Assembly: GCA_027485165.1 (NCBI GenBank)
Contig: JAIXRN010000066.1
Location: 38,169-102,168, forward strand
DNA: 64,000 nucleotides
From: Rubrivivax sp.
Lineage (GTDB): Bacteria; Pseudomonadota; Gammaproteobacteria; Burkholderiales; Burkholderiaceae_C
Reading direction: 5' to 3'
Shown here: piece after piece, positions 43,357-51,533 of the stretch
Position numbering within the stretch: position 1 is the stretch's first letter
Layout of the letters: each line of letters starts with the position of its first letter
Notes under the pieces: model-generated
What the model saw: only the letters and a program-made list of their open reading frames with translations
The model's database searches: none
What the model was told of the DNA's origin: nothing
Made by a program: the position numbers and the translations under genes

Positions 43357-44622
43357 ATGGCTCTCTCCCCCCCCACCCTGCAACTGCCCACCCGCTGCGA
43401 CGTGCTCGTCGTCGGCGCCGGCCCGGCTGGCAGCGCCGCGGCGCAGAAGCTGGCGGCGCGGGGCCTGGACGTGCTGCTGGTGGACCAGCACGACTTCCCG
43501 CGCGACAAGATCTGCGGCGACGGCCTGATCCCCGACACCCACGCCGCCTTCCGCCGCCTGGGCGTGTACGACGAAGTCGCAGCGCTGGCCACGCCCGTGC
43601 AGCATGTGCGCTGCGTGGGCCCGCGCGGCGGGCACATCGATATCCCCGGCCAGCTGTCGGTGCTGCCACGCAAGCAGCTGGACCACATCCTGGTGCGCGC
43701 GGCACAGCGCGCTGGGGCCGTTCTGGCCACGCCGGTGAAGTACGAAGGCCCGATCGAAGAAGACGGCCGCGTGGTCGGCGCGCGGCTGAAGCGCGCCGGC
43801 CCTGCCGGTACGGCCAGCGCTACTCACGAAGTGCGCGCCCGCTGGACGGTGCTGGCCACCGGCGCCGTGCCTGCTGCGCTGATGGCCGCCGGCCTGTGCG
43901 ACCGCCACACCCCCAGCGGCGTGGCCCTGCGCGGCTATGTGAAGCATGAAGGGCTGGTGGGCAAGATCACCCAGCTGCAGCTGGTGTGGCACCCGCGCAT
44001 GCGAGGCGGCTATGGCTGGATCTTCCCGGCCCCGGGCGGGCTGTTCAACATTGGCGCGGGCCTGACCGGCAGCCACATCAAGACCCGCAGCGGCCGGGGC
44101 GCACGCGACAGCGTCAACCTGAAAGCATTTTTCCAGGCCTTCTGCGAGGTCTACGCCCCGGCCCGCCAGCTGATGGCCGAAGGCCAGCTGCAGGGCGAAC
44201 TGAAGGGCGCGCCGCTGCGCTGTTCGCTGATCGGCGGGCGCTGGTCGCGGCCGGGCCTGCTGGCCGCAGGCGAAGCCGCCGGCAGCACCTATGCCTTCAG
44301 CGGCGAAGGCATTGGCAAGGCGATGGAAACCGGCATGCTGGCCGCCGAAGCCGTGCTGAATGCACGAGAAGCCGGGCAAACCCAGGACGACGCGCAGGTG
44401 CAGGCGCATTACACGCAAGGCATGCTCAAGCTCAAGCCGCAGTTCGACCTGTACGAGACCGCCAGCCACGTCAACCACCACCCCTGGCTGGCCGACCTGG
44501 TGGTCTGGCGCGGCCGCAAGAGCCCGCGCATCCTGAACCGCCTGTCGGGCGTGCTGGAAGAAACCCAGAACCCGGGGCGCCTGTTCACGGTCTCGGGCAT
44601 GACCAAACTCCTGTTCGAATGA
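43357..44622 (+). CDS. Geranylgeranyl reductase-family FAD-dependent oxidoreductase
   Basis: This 421-residue flavoprotein has the FAD motif CDVLVVGAGPAGSAAAQKL near residue 14, an RDKICGDGL loop near 50 typical of the GGR/ChlP group, WTVLATGAVP near 155 and AGEAAGSTYAFSGEGIGKAMETGMLAAEA (GD-like FAD motif) near 300. Family members saturate isoprenoid chains of chlorophyll, archaeal lipid or quinone; the substrate here is unknown. No bacteriochlorophyll genes are in the window. ATG 43357 is preferred over 43315 because the FAD motif then lies at the usual position. Its stop overlaps a possible next start (ATGA at 44619). Confidence 0.86.
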   Translation: MALSPPTLQLPTRCDVLVVGAGPAGSAAAQKLAARGLDVLLVDQHDFPRDKICGDGLIPDTHAAFRRLGVYDEVAALATPVQHVRCVGPRGGHIDIPGQLSVLPRKQLDHILVRAAQRAGAVLATPVKYEGPIEEDGRVVGARLKRAGPAGTASATHEVRARWTVLATGAVPAALMAAGLCDRHTPSGVALRGYVKHEGLVGKITQLQLVWHPRMRGGYGWIFPAPGGLFNIGAGLTGSHIKTRSGRGARDSVNLKAFFQAFCEVYAPARQLMAEGQLQGELKGAPLRCSLIGGRWSRPGLLAAGEAAGSTYAFSGEGIGKAMETGMLAAEAVLNAREAGQTQDDAQVQAHYTQGMLKLKPQFDLYETASHVNHHPWLADLVVWRGRKSPRILNRLSGVLEETQNPGRLFTVSGMTKLLFE

Positions 44623-44636
44623 ACGAAAGCCCCGCC

Positions 44637-45581
44637 ATGAGCACACTCCCCACCGGCATGACCTGGCGCGCCGGCGCGCTGGCCCTGGCCACCCTGGCCA
44701 GCTTGACGTTGGCCGGCTGCGGCGGCGGCAGCAAGGAATCGGTGGTGCCCACCGTCAGCAGCGCCACGGTGCGCCCGGCCGGCAATCTGGGCACCGGCGA
44801 AGGCAACGGCACCTATGGCCAGAAGGTCGTCATCACCGTCAACGGCAACGCGCTGGACCAGGGCATCACCCTGCTGTCCAGCGGCTGCACGGGCATGACG
44901 CGGCTGACGGCGGCGCCGAACGAAAGCGGCGCCAGCACGGCCTTCTACGAATGCACGGTGTCGTCCTCCGGCACGGTGCAGGTGGGGGTGCTGCGCGACG
45001 CCAGCGGCATCCTGCTGTCGACGGTGCCCATCACCGTGCCCGACCCGCAGGTGACCCTGGCCATCGGCAACGGCAGCAGCAGCCTGGGCAACATCGTGCT
45101 GACGCTGAACCCGGCGCGTGCGCCGATCACGGTGCGCAACTTCATGGACTACGTGGCGGCGGGCTTCTACACCGGCACGGTGTTCCACCGCCACTCGCCC
45201 AACTTCGTGCTGCAGGGCGGGGGCTATGCCGGCCCGCTGGCGCCCACCGACACATCGCCCACACTGAAAGCCACCAACGCTGCCATCACGCTGGAAGACA
45301 ACGCCGGGCTGTCGAACCTGCAGGGCACGGTGGCGATGGCGCGCACCAATGCGCCGAATTCGGCCACGTCGCAGTTCTTCTTCAACCTGGTGGACAACAC
45401 TTTCCTGGACCGCACGGCCAGCGCGCGCGGCTACGCGGTGTTTGCGACCATCACGTCTGGGGCCGACGTCGTCACGGCCATGCGCGCGGCCACTTGCGTG
45501 CCCTACACCGCTGTGCTGCCCGCCGGCGACTGCCTGCCACAGCCCAACCTCGTGATCACGTCGGCCACGCAGACAAGATGA
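44637..45581 (+). CDS. Lipoprotein with C-terminal cyclophilin-type peptidyl-prolyl isomerase domain
   Basis: This protein is 314 residues, with a lipoprotein signal ending SLTLAGCGGGSK (Cys near residue 28). A 110-residue beta-rich domain of unknown type precedes the cyclophilin fold (about 140-310). NFMDYVAAGFYTGTVFHRHSPNFVLQGGGYAGP contains the catalytic Arg, and NSATSQFFFNLVDNTFLD is the substrate wall. It should assist folding in the periplasm or at the outer membrane. ATG 44619 overlaps the upstream stop and would add 6 residues; both starts are in frame. Bacterial PpiA/PpiB lack the extra N-terminal domain. Confidence 0.88.
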   Translation: MSTLPTGMTWRAGALALATLASLTLAGCGGGSKESVVPTVSSATVRPAGNLGTGEGNGTYGQKVVITVNGNALDQGITLLSSGCTGMTRLTAAPNESGASTAFYECTVSSSGTVQVGVLRDASGILLSTVPITVPDPQVTLAIGNGSSSLGNIVLTLNPARAPITVRNFMDYVAAGFYTGTVFHRHSPNFVLQGGGYAGPLAPTDTSPTLKATNAAITLEDNAGLSNLQGTVAMARTNAPNSATSQFFFNLVDNTFLDRTASARGYAVFATITSGADVVTAMRAATCVPYTAVLPAGDCLPQPNLVITSATQTR

Positions 45582-45589
45582 CGCGCTGA

Positions 45590-46348
45590 ATGTGCCAGCT
45601 GCTGGGCATGAACGCCAACACGCCGACCGACGTGATGTTCGGCTTCACGGGTCTGGCCCGGCGCGCTGACGAACACAAAGACGGCTTCGGCATCGCCTTC
45701 TTCGAAGACCGCGGCCTGCGCCACTTCATCGACCGCGACGGCGCCACCTGCAGCCCGGTAGCCGAGATGATCAAGCGCTACCCGATCAAGAGCGAAGTCG
45801 TGATCGCCCACATCCGCAAGGCCACGGTGGGCGCGGTGGCGCTGCAGAACTGCCACCCCTTCGTGCGTGAACTCTGGGGCCGGCACTGGGTGTTCGCCCA
45901 CAACGGCGACCTGAAGGACTACGCGCCGCGCCTGCACGGCGCCTTCCGCCCGGTGGGCGACACCGACAGCGAACGCGCCTTCTGCTGGCTGATGCAGGAA
46001 CTGGCCAAGGCCCACGCCAGCGTGCCCAGCATCACCGAACTCACGCACACGCTGCGCGAACTGCTGCCGCAGCCGGCGGCGCACGGCACGTTCAACATGC
46101 TGCTGTCCAACGGCCAGGCGCTGTGGGCCCATGGCACGACGAAGCTGTATTCGGTCGAACGCCGCCACCCCTTCACCGCCGCCACGCTGGCCGACGACGA
46201 CCTGAGCGTCGACTTCGCTGCCCACACCACACCCAGCGACCGCGTGGCCGTGGTCGCCACCGAACCCCTGACGGCCGACGAAACCTGGCTGCCCTTCGCC
46301 CCCGGCGAACTGCGGGTGTTCCACGCCGGGGCGCAGTTCAGGGCCTGA
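45590..46348 (+). CDS. Class II glutamine amidotransferase (YafJ-like)
   Basis: This 252-residue Ntn hydrolase has nucleophile Cys2 (MCQLLGMNA) exposed after Met removal. Typical segments are RADEHKDGFGIAFFED, VVIAHIRKATVGAVALQNCHPFVREL with the glutamine-binding Arg and His, and WVFAHNGDL. It resembles E. coli YafJ and EgtC, stand-alone amidases; the acceptor is unknown. It starts 8 bases after the cyclophilin lipoprotein stop. Confidence 0.9.
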   Translation: MCQLLGMNANTPTDVMFGFTGLARRADEHKDGFGIAFFEDRGLRHFIDRDGATCSPVAEMIKRYPIKSEVVIAHIRKATVGAVALQNCHPFVRELWGRHWVFAHNGDLKDYAPRLHGAFRPVGDTDSERAFCWLMQELAKAHASVPSITELTHTLRELLPQPAAHGTFNMLLSNGQALWAHGTTKLYSVERRHPFTAATLADDDLSVDFAAHTTPSDRVAVVATEPLTADETWLPFAPGELRVFHAGAQFRA

Positions 46349-46428
46349 AACCGGCCATTCGCCCGCGCTGCCTGCTGGTGGCGCGGCGCCCGCGCCGGCC
46401 GCTTGGCAGCGTGCCTAGACTGCAGACC

Positions 46429-47697
46429 ATGAGCCCACGCGCTGATTCGTCGCCTGCCCCGCCGCTGGCCACCGGCAACCGGCTGCAGCGCGCCTACGCC
46501 CGCTGGGCCACGCCGCTGTATGCACGCATGCCGGCGGCGGTGCGGGCCGAAGCCGAACTGGTGGACCGCTGGCTCTACAGCCGGCGCGCCGCCGGGCTGT
46601 GGCTGGGCCTGGCCTCGGCGGCGCTGGCCACCGCAGCCGGGCTGAATGCGGCCGGCATGCCGCTGTGGCTGGCGGTGGTGTGCAGCCTGGCGGTGTGGGT
46701 GAGCCTGCCGCTGTCGATGCTGAGCGCCTGGCTGCAGCCCGACAAGTTTCGCGGCCGGCGCCTGCTGCGCGCTGGCGTGCTGGCCCTGCTGCAGGCCTAC
46801 CTGGGCCTGGCCAGCGGCTTCATCATCGGCCGCCTGGTCAAGCACGGCAGCCTGAAGACCGACACCCTGGGCCAGGCCCTGATGGACGCCGCCATCAGCA
46901 CCGTTCCCGTGGTGGCCCTGGTGCTGCTGCTGCTGCTGGGCCTGGGCTGGGGCGTGGCCCAGGTGCGCCAGCAGCAGGCCGAACGCAGCCTGCAGACGCT
47001 GCGCCTGGCACAGGAACGCGACAGCGCCGAACGCCAGGCTGCGCAGGCCCAGCTGCGGCTGCTGCAGGCGCAGATCCAGCCGCACTTCCTGTTCAACACC
47101 CTGGCCGCGGTGCAGCACTGGGTGGACACCGCCGACCCGCGCGCCGGCCCGCTGCTGCGCCAGCTGACGCAGTTCCTGCGCGGGTCGACCGAGCTGCTGG
47201 CACGCGACCAGGCCACGCTGGCCGAAGAAGCCGCGCTGGCCGGCCACTACCTGGCCATCCTGCAGGCCCGGCTGGGCCCGCGCCTGGCCAGCCGCATCAG
47301 CATCGACCCGGCGCTGGCCGCCCTGCCGCTGCCGCCCGGCCTGCTGCTGACCCTGGTGGAAAACGCCGTCGAACATGGCATCACCCCGGCGCTGCAGGGC
47401 GGCACCGTCAGTGTCAGCGCCCGGCCTCTGGCAGGGGGGGCCGGGACGTGCGCGGGCAGCGGCACCGGCACCGGCACCGGCTGGCAGCTCAGCGTCTGCG
47501 ACGACGGCGCCGGCCTGGCCGCGGGCTGGCGCGAAGGCACAGGCCTGTCGAACTGCCGCCAGCGGCTGCAGCACCAGTTCGGCGCGCAGGCCACGCTGCT
47601 GGTCACGCCCCAGGCCGCGGGCCCGGGCACCTGCGTCTGCATCCGCGTACAAGCCGGTGCAGCAGAGCCTGCCAGCGGCACAGGCGGCCGGGCATGA
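46429..47697 (+). CDS. LytS/YehU-type sensor histidine kinase, first of a tandem pair
   Basis: This 422-residue membrane kinase has four to five hydrophobic segments (about 45-190: GLWLGLASAALATAAG, WLAVVCSLAVWVSLPLSML, ALLQAYLGLASGFIIG, TVPVVALVLLLLLGLGWG). A coiled linker follows, then a His_kinase domain with phospho-acceptor QIQPHFLFNTLAAVQHW near 220, and a HATPase with LLTLVENAVEHGI near 308. The ATG at 46429 precedes the first basic region. It overlaps the second kinase gene as ATGA and is part of a three-gene operon with the LytTR regulator. Confidence 0.9.
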   Translation: MSPRADSSPAPPLATGNRLQRAYARWATPLYARMPAAVRAEAELVDRWLYSRRAAGLWLGLASAALATAAGLNAAGMPLWLAVVCSLAVWVSLPLSMLSAWLQPDKFRGRRLLRAGVLALLQAYLGLASGFIIGRLVKHGSLKTDTLGQALMDAAISTVPVVALVLLLLLGLGWGVAQVRQQQAERSLQTLRLAQERDSAERQAAQAQLRLLQAQIQPHFLFNTLAAVQHWVDTADPRAGPLLRQLTQFLRGSTELLARDQATLAEEAALAGHYLAILQARLGPRLASRISIDPALAALPLPPGLLLTLVENAVEHGITPALQGGTVSVSARPLAGGAGTCAGSGTGTGTGWQLSVCDDGAGLAAGWREGTGLSNCRQRLQHQFGAQATLLVTPQAAGPGTCVCIRVQAGAAEPASGTGGRA

Positions 47698-48914
47698 ACG
47701 CGGTGCGCCGCGCTATGCGCTGGGCCTGCGGCAGTAGGTCAGGCACGAGCGCCCACGCTGCCATCGGGCCAGGGGGCCAGCGGCCGTCGCGCGAGGGCAT
47801 CGACTGGTCGCAACTGTGGAACCCCGGCCCGGTGCGCGTGTTCACCGCCGAAGAACTGGCGCGCGCCGGCCAGGACGCGCCCAGCCGTACCCTGGTGTTC
47901 ATGGTCACCACCATGGGCGTGCTGATGGCCCTGTCGCTGCTGCAGGCTGTGCCGCAGGCGCTGCTGGCCCAGGTGACGGGCCTGCTGGCTGGCGGCCTGG
48001 CCGTGCTGGGCACCCTGGCCAAGCGGCTGTGGTGGCGGCCTGAACGCCGGCTGCTGAACACCGCCAGCTGGGGCTTCGTCACCCTGGGGCTGGCCGTGGC
48101 CCTGGTGGTGGGGCTGGGGCAGGGCAAGACCGAGGCCGGCCGCTGGCTGGTGGGCGTGACCATGGGCCTGGCCACCCTGTCCAACGTCGGCCTGTGGTTC
48201 CTGACCGTCTACCGCAGCGAACAGATCGCCGCTCGGCTGCGCGAACTGGCCGAACGCGAACGTGCCGCCGACATGGCACGGCAGCTGGCCACGGCGCAGA
48301 TCCAGCCGCACTTCCTGTTCAACACGCTGGCCAGCCTGCAGCACTGGGTGCAGACCGGCGACACCCGCGCCGGCCCGCTGCTGGCCGACCTGACGGCCTT
48401 CCTGCGCGCCACGCTGCCGCTGTTCAACCGCAGCCGGCTGCGCCTGGGCGACGAAGCCGAAGCCGTGCGCCGCTACCTGGCCGTGATGCAGCTGCGCCTG
48501 GGCGACAGGTTGCGCTTCAGCGTGCAGATCGACGCCGCCGCGGCCGAACTGCAGGTGCCCCCCGGCCTGCTGCTGACCCTGGTGGAAAACGCCGTTGAAC
48601 ACGGCGTGCAGGGCAGCCTGCACGGGGCCGATATCGATGTGCAGGCCAGCACTGAAGCCGGCCTGGCCTGCATCGTGGTGCGCGACACCGGGCCTGGCTG
48701 TGCCCCCGGTGCCGCCGACGGCCTGGGCCTGAGCAACAGCCGCACCCGTCTGCAGCAGGCCTTCGGCGCGCAGGCCCGGCTGCTGCTGGCCGCGGCCCCG
48801 GGCGGCGGCTGCGAAGCGCGCATCGAATGGCCGCTGGCCGCCACCGGCAACGCCGCTTTGCCCGCCACCTCACCCGCCACCCCACCCGCCGAGCCACCCG
48901 CCGCGAAAGCCTGA
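47694..48914 (+). CDS. LytS/YehU-type sensor histidine kinase, second of a tandem pair
   Basis: This 406-residue protein has the same layout as its neighbour but only about four hydrophobic segments (70-180) and a different N terminus (REGIDWSQLWNPGPVRVFTAEELARAG). Kinase motifs QIQPHFLFNTLASLQHW (near 205) and LLTLVENAVEHGV (near 295) are intact. It probably arose by duplication and then diverged in the sensor part. The C terminus is a Pro/Ala repeat (PATSPATPPAEPPAAKA) from a 12-bp DNA repeat. The response regulator starts 5 bases later. Confidence 0.9.
   Translation: MNAVRRAMRWACGSRSGTSAHAAIGPGGQRPSREGIDWSQLWNPGPVRVFTAEELARAGQDAPSRTLVFMVTTMGVLMALSLLQAVPQALLAQVTGLLAGGLAVLGTLAKRLWWRPERRLLNTASWGFVTLGLAVALVVGLGQGKTEAGRWLVGVTMGLATLSNVGLWFLTVYRSEQIAARLRELAERERAADMARQLATAQIQPHFLFNTLASLQHWVQTGDTRAGPLLADLTAFLRATLPLFNRSRLRLGDEAEAVRRYLAVMQLRLGDRLRFSVQIDAAAAELQVPPGLLLTLVENAVEHGVQGSLHGADIDVQASTEAGLACIVVRDTGPGCAPGAADGLGLSNSRTRLQQAFGAQARLLLAAAPGGGCEARIEWPLAATGNAALPATSPATPPAEPPAAKA
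48861..48908 (+). repeat. 12-bp tandem repeat at the 3' end of the second kinase gene
   Basis: The units CCCGCCACCTCA, CCCGCCACCCCA, CCCGCCGAGCCA and CCCGCCGCGAAA code for the terminal Pro-Ala tail, ending 3 bases before the stop codon. Confidence 0.85.
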
Positions 48915-48919
48915 CCCCC

Positions 48920-49768
48920 ATGCCCACCACCGCCTTGCTTGCCGACGACGAAGAGGCCCCGCGCGCGCAGCTGCGCCTGGCCCTGCAGCAGGCCTGGCCC
49001 GACCTGCTGGTGGTGGCGGAGGCCAGTAACGGCGTCGATGCCTGGGACGCCTACCTGGAACACGAGCCGCAGGTCTGTTTCCTGGACATCCGCATGCCCG
49101 GGCTCAGCGGCATCGATGTGGCGCGACGCATCGGCCCGGGCACGCCGGTGGTCTTCGTCACGGCCTATGGCGACCACGCGCTGGCGGCCTTCGACGCCGG
49201 CGCGGTGGACTACCTCATGAAGCCGGTGGACCCCGAACGTGTGGCCCAGACGGTGGCCCGGCTGCATCAGCGCTACCGTCTGAACGCTGCGCAGCCGCGC
49301 CGCAGCAGCGACGACCCCCTGCCCGGTGCACCGGCCCTTCAAGCCCTGCTGGCCCAGCTGCAGGGCCAGCCCGGCCCAAGCGGCCCAAGCGGCCAGATCA
49401 ACCCTGTGCGCCGCCCACCGCTGCAGGTGCTGCAGGCCAGCGTGGGGCGCGAGGTGCGGCTGATCCGTACCGACGAGGTGGTGTACTTCGAAAGCGACAC
49501 CCGCTACACGCGGGTGGTGTTCGAAGGCGCCGGCGGCGACAAAGGCACAACGGGCGGCGACGCCCTGATCCGCACGCCACTGAAGGAGCTGCTGGCGCAG
49601 CTGGACGACAGCCTGTTCTGGCAGGTGCACCGCAGCGTGATCGTGAACCACCGCCACATTGCCGCCGCGGTGCGCGTGGACGAAGGCAGCATGCACCTGA
49701 CGCTGCGCGGGCGGCCCGAAACCCTGCCCGTGTCGCGCCACTTCCAGGGCTTGTTCAAGGGCCAGTGA
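48920..49768 (+). CDS. LytTR-family response regulator
   Basis: This 282-residue regulator has a receiver domain (1-120) with acidic pocket DDEE near 9-12, phospho-acceptor D56 in CFLDIRMPG, the T in VFVTAYG and K in YLMKPVD. After a linker, a LytTR DNA-binding domain (about 165-282) has VGREVRLIRTDEVVYFESDTRYTRVVF and LFWQVHRSVIVNHRHI. It is the output partner of the two upstream kinases. ATG 48920 is chosen; an in-frame start at 48827 lies inside the second kinase gene. Confidence 0.94.
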   Translation: MPTTALLADDEEAPRAQLRLALQQAWPDLLVVAEASNGVDAWDAYLEHEPQVCFLDIRMPGLSGIDVARRIGPGTPVVFVTAYGDHALAAFDAGAVDYLMKPVDPERVAQTVARLHQRYRLNAAQPRRSSDDPLPGAPALQALLAQLQGQPGPSGPSGQINPVRRPPLQVLQASVGREVRLIRTDEVVYFESDTRYTRVVFEGAGGDKGTTGGDALIRTPLKELLAQLDDSLFWQVHRSVIVNHRHIAAAVRVDEGSMHLTLRGRPETLPVSRHFQGLFKGQ

Positions 49769-49821
49769 GCTTCCGGCAGGGGCACAATCCGCAGCGTTGT
49801 CTTCTGCAGTTGTCCGCCACG

Positions 49822-51528
49822 ATGCCCGCGACGCCGGTTCCCCGCTTCGACCAGTTCTACCGCCACACCGAACTGACCCGCCTGCTGCAGGACTACGCCG
49901 CCGCCGCGCCGCACCTGGTGCAGCTGCGCAGCATCGGCAAGAGCTTCGAAGGCCGCGACATCTGGCTGCTGGTCGTCACGAACACCGCCACCGGTGCCGA
50001 CACCGACAAGCCCGCCTTCTGGGTCGACGGCAACATCCACGCCGCTGAACTGACCGCCAGCACCGCCTGCCTGTACTGGCTGCACCAGCTGGTGACAGGC
50101 TACGCCAGCACGGAAGAACAGCACCGCGGCGTGCGCGAACTGCTGGACACACGCGTGGTCTACATGGTGCCGCGCCTGAACCCCGACGGCGCCGAGCTGG
50201 CCCTGGCCGACAAGCCGCGGCACATCCGCAGCGGCACGCGGCCCTACCCCTTCGACGAACCCGCCGTCGACGGCCTGACGGTGCAGGACGTGGACGGCGA
50301 CGGCCGCATGCTCAGCATGCGCATCCCCGACCCGCACGGGCCCTGGAAGAAGTTCGCCGCCGACCCGCGCCTGATGGTGCCGCGCGAGCCGGGCGAATTC
50401 GGCGGCGACTACTACCGCGTCATGCCCGAAGGCCTGATCACCGACTACGACGGCCTGAAGTTCAGCATCAACCCCGACCGCGAAGGCCTGGACCTGAACC
50501 GCAACTTCCCGGCCTACTGGCGGCAGGAATTCGAACAGCAGGGCGCCGGCCCCTACCCCACCAGCGAACCCGAAGTGCGGGCGATGGTGGACTTCATCAC
50601 CGCACACCCCAACATCGGCGCGGCGGTGAGCTTCCACACGCACAGCGGCGTCATCCTGCGGCCTTCGGGCATGTGCAAGGACGAGGACATCACGCCGGAG
50701 GACCTGTGGATGATCCAGCGCCTGTCGGACATCGGCGCGAAGCTCACGGGCTACCCCGCCATCAGCATCTGGCACGACTTCAAGTACCACCCCAAGCAGG
50801 TCATCACCGGCACGCAAGATTGGGTCTACGAGCATTTGGGCGCGCTGTTCTGGACGGTCGAGATCTGGGCCCCGAACAAGGAAGCCGGCATCACCGACTA
50901 CAAGTGGATCGACTGGTACCGCGACCACCCGCCCGAAGACGAGCTGAAGCTCATCCAGTGGAGCGACGCGCACTGCGCCGGCCTGGCCCATGTCGACTGG
51001 TACCCCTTCCAGCACCCGCAGCTGGGCATGGTGGAACTGGGTGGCTGGGACAAGATGAACTACTGGCGCAACCCGCCGCCGCACCTGCGTGAACGCGAAG
51101 CCGCGCGCTTTCCGGCCTGGCTGCAGCAGATCGGGCTGTCGCTGCCGCGGCTGGAAGTGCTGCGCACCGAAGTGCGGGCGCTGGGCGAAGACACCTGGCG
51201 GGTCCGTTTCGCCGTGGCGAATGCCGGCTACCTGCCTTCTTATGTGACGCAGCGCGCGCGTGAACGCAAGACCGTGCGCGGCACTGTGTTCAACATCCAC
51301 CTGCCCGAAGGCGTGAGCCTGGTGAGCGGGCGCGAACGCATGGTCGGCGCGCACCTGGAAGGGCACGCGCCGAAGAACAGCCTGCTGGCCTTCCTGCCCA
51401 ACCGCGACATCACCGGCGACCGCGCCGTCGTCGAATGGGTGGTGCGCGGCGCACGCGGCACGGCCATCGCGCTGGCGGCCACGGCCGACCGCGCCGGCAC
51501 CGTGCGCTGCCAGGTCACGCTGGACTAG
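49822..51528 (+). CDS. M14-family zinc carboxypeptidase
   Basis: This 568-residue protein has zinc ligands H73 and E76 in WVDGNIHAAELT, a substrate-binding RLNPDGAE and DLNRNFP, the third ligand in SFHTHSGVILRPSG and the catalytic Glu in LFWTVEIWAPNK, so the catalytic set looks complete. A C-terminal beta-sandwich (about 440-568, VRFAVANAGYLPSYVTQRARERK) follows. No signal peptide is visible, which is unusual for secreted M14 enzymes and suggests cytoplasmic peptide processing. Another start at 49765 adds 19 residues. It lies 53 bases after the LytTR gene. Confidence 0.88.
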   Translation: MPATPVPRFDQFYRHTELTRLLQDYAAAAPHLVQLRSIGKSFEGRDIWLLVVTNTATGADTDKPAFWVDGNIHAAELTASTACLYWLHQLVTGYASTEEQHRGVRELLDTRVVYMVPRLNPDGAELALADKPRHIRSGTRPYPFDEPAVDGLTVQDVDGDGRMLSMRIPDPHGPWKKFAADPRLMVPREPGEFGGDYYRVMPEGLITDYDGLKFSINPDREGLDLNRNFPAYWRQEFEQQGAGPYPTSEPEVRAMVDFITAHPNIGAAVSFHTHSGVILRPSGMCKDEDITPEDLWMIQRLSDIGAKLTGYPAISIWHDFKYHPKQVITGTQDWVYEHLGALFWTVEIWAPNKEAGITDYKWIDWYRDHPPEDELKLIQWSDAHCAGLAHVDWYPFQHPQLGMVELGGWDKMNYWRNPPPHLREREAARFPAWLQQIGLSLPRLEVLRTEVRALGEDTWRVRFAVANAGYLPSYVTQRARERKTVRGTVFNIHLPEGVSLVSGRERMVGAHLEGHAPKNSLLAFLPNRDITGDRAVVEWVVRGARGTAIALAATADRAGTVRCQVTLD

Positions 51529-51533
51529 CGCGC

